A stretch of 64,000 bases of DNA from Vulcanimicrobium sp035943995 (GTDB lineage Bacteria > Vulcanimicrobiota > Vulcanimicrobiia > Vulcanimicrobiales > Vulcanimicrobiaceae), in contig DASZBS010000031.1 of NCBI GenBank assembly GCA_035943995.1, positions 1 to 64,000 on the forward strand. The letters run 5' to 3'. The position numbers and the translations under genes were made by a program. The notes beneath the pieces were generated by a model. It saw only the letters and a program-made list of their open reading frames with translations, ran no database searches and had not been told where the DNA came from. Shown piece by piece: positions 59,419 to 64,000 of this stretch. Position 1 is the first letter of the stretch, and the number at the start of each line of letters is the position of its first letter.

Positions 59419-59585
59419 GCCGCTCCCGTCCAGCGCTCGTCGACGAACGCGGCGCACGCTTCTTCCGAGCCGCAAAACCCGGCCGGACGCCAGCCGCGCG
59501 GCACCGGCAGCACGGCCGGGAAGAGGCCGTAGCGCTCGTCGCCGTTGACGAGGACGACCCATTGCTCCACGCCACGATCCGTCAC
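59415..59585 (-). CDS. MbtH-like protein
   Basis: Only 56 residues, shorter than the usual 62-75. It carries a diverged MbtH signature: VVLVNGDERYGLFPAVLPVP, GWRPAGF and a C-terminal FVDERWTG; typical relatives have NxExQYSLWP, PxGW and WTDMRP. MbtH-like proteins bind the large subdomain of A domains and are needed for their folding or activity. Here the GTG at 59585 overlaps the stop of the Thr A-T protein (GTGA), and the end overlaps the MFS start. It probably serves that A domain and others in the cluster. The second Trp of the PxGW region is present, but the Trp of SLWP is replaced by Phe (GLFP). Confidence 0.88.
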   Translation of the reverse strand: MTDRGVEQWVVLVNGDERYGLFPAVLPVPRGWRPAGFCGSEEACAAFVDERWTGAA

Positions 59586-62434
59586 CGTGCCGCTTCCAGG
59601 ACGCGCTCCGCATGCGCTCGCGGCAGTTGCGCCAGCACGCCGGACAGCCGCTTCGCCGTCGGGTTCGCGTACAACGTTCGCGCGGACATGCCTTGGAAGC
59701 CGAGCTCCTTCAACCGCGAGCTGACGCGCAGCGCGAGCAGCGAGTTGCCGCCGACCAAGAAGAAGTTGTCGTCGAGCGCGACCGGATTTCCGAGCAGCTC
59801 TTTCCACAGCGCCAGGATGAGCGATTCGAGGGATGCGTCGACGCGGTCGTGTTCCACGCTGACGGCGGATGGCGGCGCCGCGGCCGGCGACGGCAGGCGT
59901 TTCGCGTCCAGCTTGCCGTTGCTCGTGAGCGGCAAGCCGCCGAGCACGGTGATCGTGCTCGGCAGCATGTATCCCGGCAGCACCTGCGACAAGCGCTCGC
60001 GCACGGCCGGAACCTCGCAACATTCGCCGACGACGTAGGCGTCGATGTGCGCATCGTTCGACTCGCCGCGGTGATGCAGCACGACGCATGCGGCGCGGAC
60101 GCCGGGGCTTTCGAGCAAACGGTGGCGGATCTCGTCGAGCTCGATCCGGTAGCCGCGCACCTTCACCTGTCCGTCGAGACGGCCCAAGTGCTCGAGCTGT
60201 CCGTCGCGCCGCATGCGGCCTTTGTCGCCGCTGCGATAGAGACGGTGTCCGCTGTTGGCGACATTGTCCGGGCGGAAACGCTGCGCGGTGAGCCCCGGCT
60301 TGCCGAGATAGCCGCGCGCGACGCCTCCTCCGCCGACGTAGATCTCGCCTGCGACGCCTGCGGGCAACGGCACGCCCATCGGGTCCAGCACGTAGATTTG
60401 CCACCCCGGCAGCGGTACGCCGACGGACCGGCTGCCCGCGAGCGCCTCGGGCCGCGTGAGCGTCACGTGGGTGCAATGCACCGTCGTCTCGGTGATCCCG
60501 AACATGTTAACGACGCGGCACCGGTCTTCCGGATAGCGGTCGAACCACGGCAACAGAATGCGCGCGTCGAGCGGTTCCCCGCCGAAGATCACCAACCGCA
60601 GCGCGAGATCCGGCGCGTGTTCGCGTTCCGCGGCCAGCAAGTTGCTGAACGCCGACGGCGTTTGGTTCAACACCGTGACGCGGCGCTCTCGCAGCAGCTC
60701 ACGAAACTCTTGCGGCTCCCGAGCGGCGCCATCCGTCACGACGACGAGCTCCCCGCCCGTCGCGAGGCAAGCCCATATCTCCCAGACCGAAAAGTCGAAC
60801 GCGCACGAATGGAAGCACGTCCAGACGTCCGTGTCCGAAAGCGCAAATTCGTCACGCGTCGCGGCAAGGAGCGCGGAGAAGTTGCGATGCTCGACCACCA
60901 CGCCCTTCGGCACGCCGGTCGATCCCGACGTGTAGATGACATAGGCGGCGTCCGACGGCTCGGCGTGCGGACGGCGGGCCGGCGCTCGCGCGACGGCGCC
61001 GCGTTCGCAGTTGCCGCGCTCGTCGACGGCGATGACGAGCTTGCCGGCGAAGCGTACCGCAAGGCTCGGCGCGGCGACGACGACGGACAGTGCGGCGTCT
61101 GCGGCCATGTAGTCGAGCCGCTCCTGCGGATACGACCCATCGAGCGGCACGTAGGCCGCGCCCGACTTGAGCACGCCGAGCAGCGCGGCAACCAGCCCGA
61201 TGTCGCGCGAGACGCACACCCCGACGCGGTCGCCGCGGCCGACGCCCGCATCCTGCAGCGCACCGGCGATCTCGTCCGCCGCCGCATCGAGAGCGCGGTA
61301 CGTGAAGCTTCCGGATGTGCCGCTCACGGCGCGCGCGTCCGGCCGAAGCGCCGTTTGCTTCGCCACGAGATCGTGAATGGCGCACGGGACGGCCGAGACG
61401 TCCCTGCGGGAGGGCGCCGACTCGCCGCCGGGGGAGAACCACGCCGCGGGCGCCGGCGGCGTGTCCGAGCGCGCCTGAATCTCGATCGCGCGCGCGAAGT
61501 CCGCCAAAAGATCCTTCGCCGCATCCGCGTCGGCGGCATCTTCCCGGTACTCGCACACGACGCTCGCGTCGGGAGTGCCGCGCAATGCGAAGGCGAACGT
61601 CGCCGCAGGCGCTGCGCGCCGAGCGACGACGTGCGGCGGTTCTCGTTCCCACCGCGCCGCCAGACGCAACTCGAGATCGTGCACGCCGGCCGCGAGCGGC
61701 GAGCCGTCGTCGAGCGCGGCCTGCACCGACTCGAGGGCTTCATCGTACGACTGCTCGGGCAGCGCCGGCACGCCGACGAGCTCGAGCACGTCGAAGTTGC
61801 CGAGGCGAACGCGCCCGTCCGCACGCTGATGCCGCCGCACGACGACGGGAACCTTGCCGAATCCGACGCGGCGCCGTGCCGCATGCGCAAGCGCCGCCAG
61901 CAGCTGCGCTTCGCTCAGCGCTCGGACGCGCGCGGCATCGGCGGTCAGCAGAATGCTGAGCGCCGCAATGGCGCCGCGGTCGCGCGCCGCTGAAGAGCAC
62001 CACGTCAGATCGATCCGGGCATGCGGCTCGCCGTCCGCCGCCGCATCGCGAACGGCCATCACTGCCGGCGTGACGGCGGGCGCGTCCCACACGGCGTCGG
62101 CGCCGAGGTCGCCGGCGACCATCGCAACTATCGCATGCGCGCTCGCTTCATCGAGGACGCTTCCGCACGCCACGACGACGAGCTCGGCGCGATCACGAAA
62201 AGACAGCAAGCCGAACCGCACCGCCGGTGTCCCGGCCAAATGCGCCCGCGCGGTCGACAAACGGTTGCGAAGGCGCTCCGCGCGCGCGTCCGCCGCTTCA
62301 TAGGGAAACGTCTCGGCGAAGACCGCAGCGTCCGCGACGACCGGGAAACGGCCGGCAAGCACGCCGACCCGTCCGCGCAGAGTGGTCTCGGAAAGAGGCT
62401 CGCCGAGGGCGGCGACGACGCAGTGACTGCTCAT
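59582..62434 (-). CDS. Stand-alone NRPS: dead C-like domain, Thr-type A, T
   Basis: 950 residues with the ATG at 62434; an open extension upstream overlaps the thioesterase gene and is rejected. Residues 1-350 are a decayed condensation-type domain: where HHxxxD should be it reads ACGSVLDEAS, with both His lost. The A domain (about 370-850) has YTSGSTGVPKG, YRSGDKG and NGKLDAKRL. Its pocket reads DFWNVFMVH, close to the Thr code DFWNIGMVH. The T domain has VGGNSLLAL near 900. There is no downstream C or TE. SyrB1, which loads Thr for chlorination by SyrB2, is a similar free A-T protein. It is flanked by a type II thioesterase gene and an MbtH-like gene. Loading of Thr in trans onto the A-less modules at 39211-47418 is inferred. 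Confidence 0.9.
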   Translation of the reverse strand: MSSHCVVAALGEPLSETTLRGRVGVLAGRFPVVADAAVFAETFPYEAADARAERLRNRLSTARAHLAGTPAVRFGLLSFRDRAELVVVACGSVLDEASAHAIVAMVAGDLGADAVWDAPAVTPAVMAVRDAAADGEPHARIDLTWCSSAARDRGAIAALSILLTADAARVRALSEAQLLAALAHAARRRVGFGKVPVVVRRHQRADGRVRLGNFDVLELVGVPALPEQSYDEALESVQAALDDGSPLAAGVHDLELRLAARWEREPPHVVARRAAPAATFAFALRGTPDASVVCEYREDAADADAAKDLLADFARAIEIQARSDTPPAPAAWFSPGGESAPSRRDVSAVPCAIHDLVAKQTALRPDARAVSGTSGSFTYRALDAAADEIAGALQDAGVGRGDRVGVCVSRDIGLVAALLGVLKSGAAYVPLDGSYPQERLDYMAADAALSVVVAAPSLAVRFAGKLVIAVDERGNCERGAVARAPARRPHAEPSDAAYVIYTSGSTGVPKGVVVEHRNFSALLAATRDEFALSDTDVWTCFHSCAFDFSVWEIWACLATGGELVVVTDGAAREPQEFRELLRERRVTVLNQTPSAFSNLLAAEREHAPDLALRLVIFGGEPLDARILLPWFDRYPEDRCRVVNMFGITETTVHCTHVTLTRPEALAGSRSVGVPLPGWQIYVLDPMGVPLPAGVAGEIYVGGGGVARGYLGKPGLTAQRFRPDNVANSGHRLYRSGDKGRMRRDGQLEHLGRLDGQVKVRGYRIELDEIRHRLLESPGVRAACVVLHHRGESNDAHIDAYVVGECCEVPAVRERLSQVLPGYMLPSTITVLGGLPLTSNGKLDAKRLPSPAAAPPSAVSVEHDRVDASLESLILALWKELLGNPVALDDNFFLVGGNSLLALRVSSRLKELGFQGMSARTLYANPTAKRLSGVLAQLPRAHAERVLEAAR

Positions 62435-62465
62435 GCCCTGCGGCCCAAGATCCGTTCGTACGCGC

Positions 62466-63206
62466 TCACGATGCGGCCGCCGCGTGCGCATCGCCGTCCG
62501 GCACGGGCAGGGGCGCGGCAATGTCAACGAAGGTGCGAATCAGCGCCGCCGGGTCTTCGACGAGATACATGTGGCTGCCGCCGATCTCCATGTACGCGAA
62601 GTCATTGCTCGTCCATGCCGCCCACTGCGCGCAGTCCGCGGCGCTGACGGACGTATCGACCGTGCCGCGCAGTGCCGTGATCGGGATGTCGAGCGGCGCC
62701 GCCGACGCCGGACGATACGATTCGTGGAGCGCGACGTCGACGCGCAGCGCCGGCAGCAGGAGCTCGCGCAGCTCCGGCTCGTTCAAGGCAGGATGCGCGT
62801 AACCGGCGATCTGTTCGACGCGCGCGACGAACTCGTCGTCCGTCAGGCCGGACGACGAGCGGCCCAGAGACGTCCCCGGCGCGACGGAACCACTCACCAC
62901 CAGCCGTTGCGGCGCCGCAGCGCGCGAACCGCACAACCGGCGCGCGACTTCGAACGCGAGGACCGCGCCGAAGCTGTGGCCGAACAGCCAGTAGCGCCGC
63001 CCGCGCGCGGATTCTAGAACTTGCGCCGCGAGGTCGGCGGCCGCGACGCCGATCGTCGCATACGGCTCTTCGTCGAAGAGCTCTTCCCGTCCGGGCAGCT
63101 GTATGCCGGCGACGGCGATTCCGGCCGCCGCCGGCGACGTGAATCCACGATAGACGGACGCCCCGGCGCCGGCGTACGGAAAGCAGAACACGACCGTCTC
63201 GTTCAT
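62466..63206 (-). CDS. Type II thioesterase
   Basis: 246 residues with the ATG at 63206, giving MNETVVFCFPYAGAGAS, the usual N-terminus. An alpha/beta hydrolase with GHSFGAVLAFEVARRL near residue 75 (catalytic Ser) and a C-terminal IGGSHMYLVED with the catalytic His; an Asp in ALRGTVDTSVS is the likely third member. Type II thioesterases of NRPS clusters remove wrongly loaded groups from T domains. Because no SyrC-like aminoacyl shuttle is seen, this enzyme or the second TE of the terminating NRPS could also move aminoacyl groups, but nothing in the sequence proves that. It lies 31 bases upstream of the Thr A-T gene. Confidence 0.9.
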   Translation of the reverse strand: MNETVVFCFPYAGAGASVYRGFTSPAAAGIAVAGIQLPGREELFDEEPYATIGVAAADLAAQVLESARGRRYWLFGHSFGAVLAFEVARRLCGSRAAAPQRLVVSGSVAPGTSLGRSSSGLTDDEFVARVEQIAGYAHPALNEPELRELLLPALRVDVALHESYRPASAAPLDIPITALRGTVDTSVSAADCAQWAAWTSNDFAYMEIGGSHMYLVEDPAALIRTFVDIAAPLPVPDGDAHAAAAS

Positions 63207-63243
63207 CGAGTCGTCCACACCTCGTCGGATGAGAGCACATGGG

Positions 63244-63999
63244 TCATTCGTAGCGTAGCGCTTTGATCGGATCGAGCTTGGCGGCGCGGTACGCCGGATA
63301 CGTTCCGAACGCCAACGTGGCAATGACGGCCACGGCAGCGGCCAACAGCGCGGACGACGCCCAGGGAAGCGGGGCGACGTATCCCGTGAGCTTCACGATG
63401 GCGAGCGCGTTCACGGCGCCGCCCAGCGCCAAGCCGATCGCCAGGCCGAGCCCGCAGCCGAAGCCGCAGAGCATGAGCGCCTCGACGAGAAATTGCAGGA
63501 GCACCTGTTGCCGGCGCGCCCCGATCGCCCGGCGGATGCCGATCTCGCGCGTCCGCTCGGTGACGGAGACGAGCATGATGTTCATGATCCCGATGCCTGC
63601 CACCAGCAAGGACACCGCGCCGATCAGACCCACGACGGCCGTGATCGCGGCGAACACGCCGTTGACGCCGTTGTTGAACTGAGCCTTGTCGGCAGAGCTG
63701 TATTCCAATCGCTTGTCGGCGTGCAGCGCGCGCAAGCGGTCCATCACGTCCGTCTCCGTCTGCTTCATGTCCGATTCGCTGCGGACGTCGAAGCGGACGG
63801 CCGTGAAGCGGGCTTGCCGCGCGTACTGGCGCACCATCCTCGTGTACGGGACGCTGATATCCTGGCCAAACACGATCGGGACGATACCGGCTCGCGCCGG
63901 AGCGAGTACCCCGATGACCAAGAAGCGGCGCGCGCCTTCGTAGACGTTCTGGCCGACGGGATCGTCGGTGCCGAACAGCCTGACGGCCACGTCGTGGGA
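63244..63999 (-). CDS. MacB/FtsX-type ABC transporter permease, C-terminal part (cut by window edge)
   Basis: 251 residues in the window; the frame is open to base 63999, so the N-terminus lies outside. It contains the periplasmic end of the MacB_PCD domain (TDDPVGQNVYEG, YTRMV) and the FtsX core with GIGIMNIMLVSVTERTREIGIRRAIGARRQQVLLQFLVEA, followed by three membrane helices and TYPAYRAAKLDPIKALRYE. This is the permease of an ABC mechanotransmission-type transporter that exports peptides or toxins from the periplasm. Its stop is 37 bases upstream of the thioesterase start, so it leads the NRPS operon in the window. Export or self-resistance is a reasonable role. Confidence 0.88.
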   Translation of the reverse strand, partial: SHDVAVRLFGTDDPVGQNVYEGARRFLVIGVLAPARAGIVPIVFGQDISVPYTRMVRQYARQARFTAVRFDVRSESDMKQTETDVMDRLRALHADKRLEYSSADKAQFNNGVNGVFAAITAVVGLIGAVSLLVAGIGIMNIMLVSVTERTREIGIRRAIGARRQQVLLQFLVEALMLCGFGCGLGLAIGLALGGAVNALAIVKLTGYVAPLPWASSALLAAAVAVIATLAFGTYPAYRAAKLDPIKALRYE

Positions 64000-64000
64000 G

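Noticed and set aside
62435..62527. Upstream start for the free A-T protein
   Set aside because: The extension is basic and low in structure and would overlap the thioesterase gene by about 60 bases; ATG 62434 leaves a normal 31-base gap.
1..64000. tRNA, rRNA or riboswitch genes
   Set aside because: No convincing cloverleaf, rRNA segment or known aptamer was noticed on reading; a covariance-model scan was not possible.

Overview
The window is GC-rich bacterial DNA. From about 64 kb down to 7.3 kb nearly everything is read from the minus strand in tightly packed operons joined by ATGA/GTGA overlaps. It holds a complete peptidoglycan and division (dcw) cluster and, directly upstream of it, a nonribosomal peptide synthetase (NRPS) cluster. 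MurE carries the DNPR motif of meso-diaminopimelate-adding enzymes, so the wall is DAP type. The gene order, a CofE-like gene inside dcw, and short CACCCT...AGGGTG palindromes inside genes would fit an uncultured, environmental lineage such as Eremiobacterota/Vulcanimicrobiota. That taxonomic guess is weak: no rRNA or marker alignment was possible.

Layout: 1-0.7 kb, the 3' end of a transposase gene, two strong terminators and an array of ATTTCACA octamers. 0.7-1.5 kb, two translationally coupled small genes of lower GC (a possible Cas2/SinR-fold protein and a membrane protein). 1.8-6.2 kb, ddl, murB, murC, murG. 6.3-7.3 kb, an MNT-HEPN toxin-antitoxin-like pair inserted in the opposite orientation inside the dcw cluster. 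7.3-10 kb, two secreted proteins of unknown function. 10-20.8 kb, ftsW, murD, mraY, a CofE-like gene, murF, murE, ftsI, an ftsL-like gene, rsmH, mraZ. Upstream of mraZ is a promoter covered by five GTGG boxes spaced exactly 10 bp apart.

21-64 kb is the NRPS cluster. In transcription order: MacB-type permease (cut by the window edge), type II thioesterase, a Thr-coding A-T protein with a dead C-like N-terminus, an MbtH-like protein, an MFS exporter, a secreted protein, a CmlA-type diiron beta-hydroxylase, a TubC-docked NRPS (C-A-T-C-A-T-C), a terminating NRPS (decayed A-T-C-A-T-C-T-TE-TE), an FADH2 halogenase, an O-methyltransferase, the initiating NRPS (A-T followed by four C-A-T modules) and a SyrB2-like non-heme iron halogenase.

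The predicted assembly line runs 21998-36580, then 47415-55325, then 39211-47418. Binding-pocket residues read by eye suggest Gln-like, Ile/Val-like, Lys-like, Ile/Val-like, Thr, Tyr/Phe, an unassigned hydrophobic residue, a position with a dead A domain, Phe, and a terminal C-T module with no A domain. The free-standing Thr A-T protein, the SyrB2-like enzyme and the A-less terminal module repeat the trans-loading logic of syringomycin. The second halogenase, the CmlA-type hydroxylase and the methyltransferase are the likely aromatic tailoring set. The product is inferred to be a roughly 9-10 residue, possibly doubly halogenated (depsi)peptide released by tandem thioesterases. Two points stand out: the iron halogenase has His-X-Val where known halogenases have His-X-Ala/Gly, and several NRPS domains are visibly inactivated.
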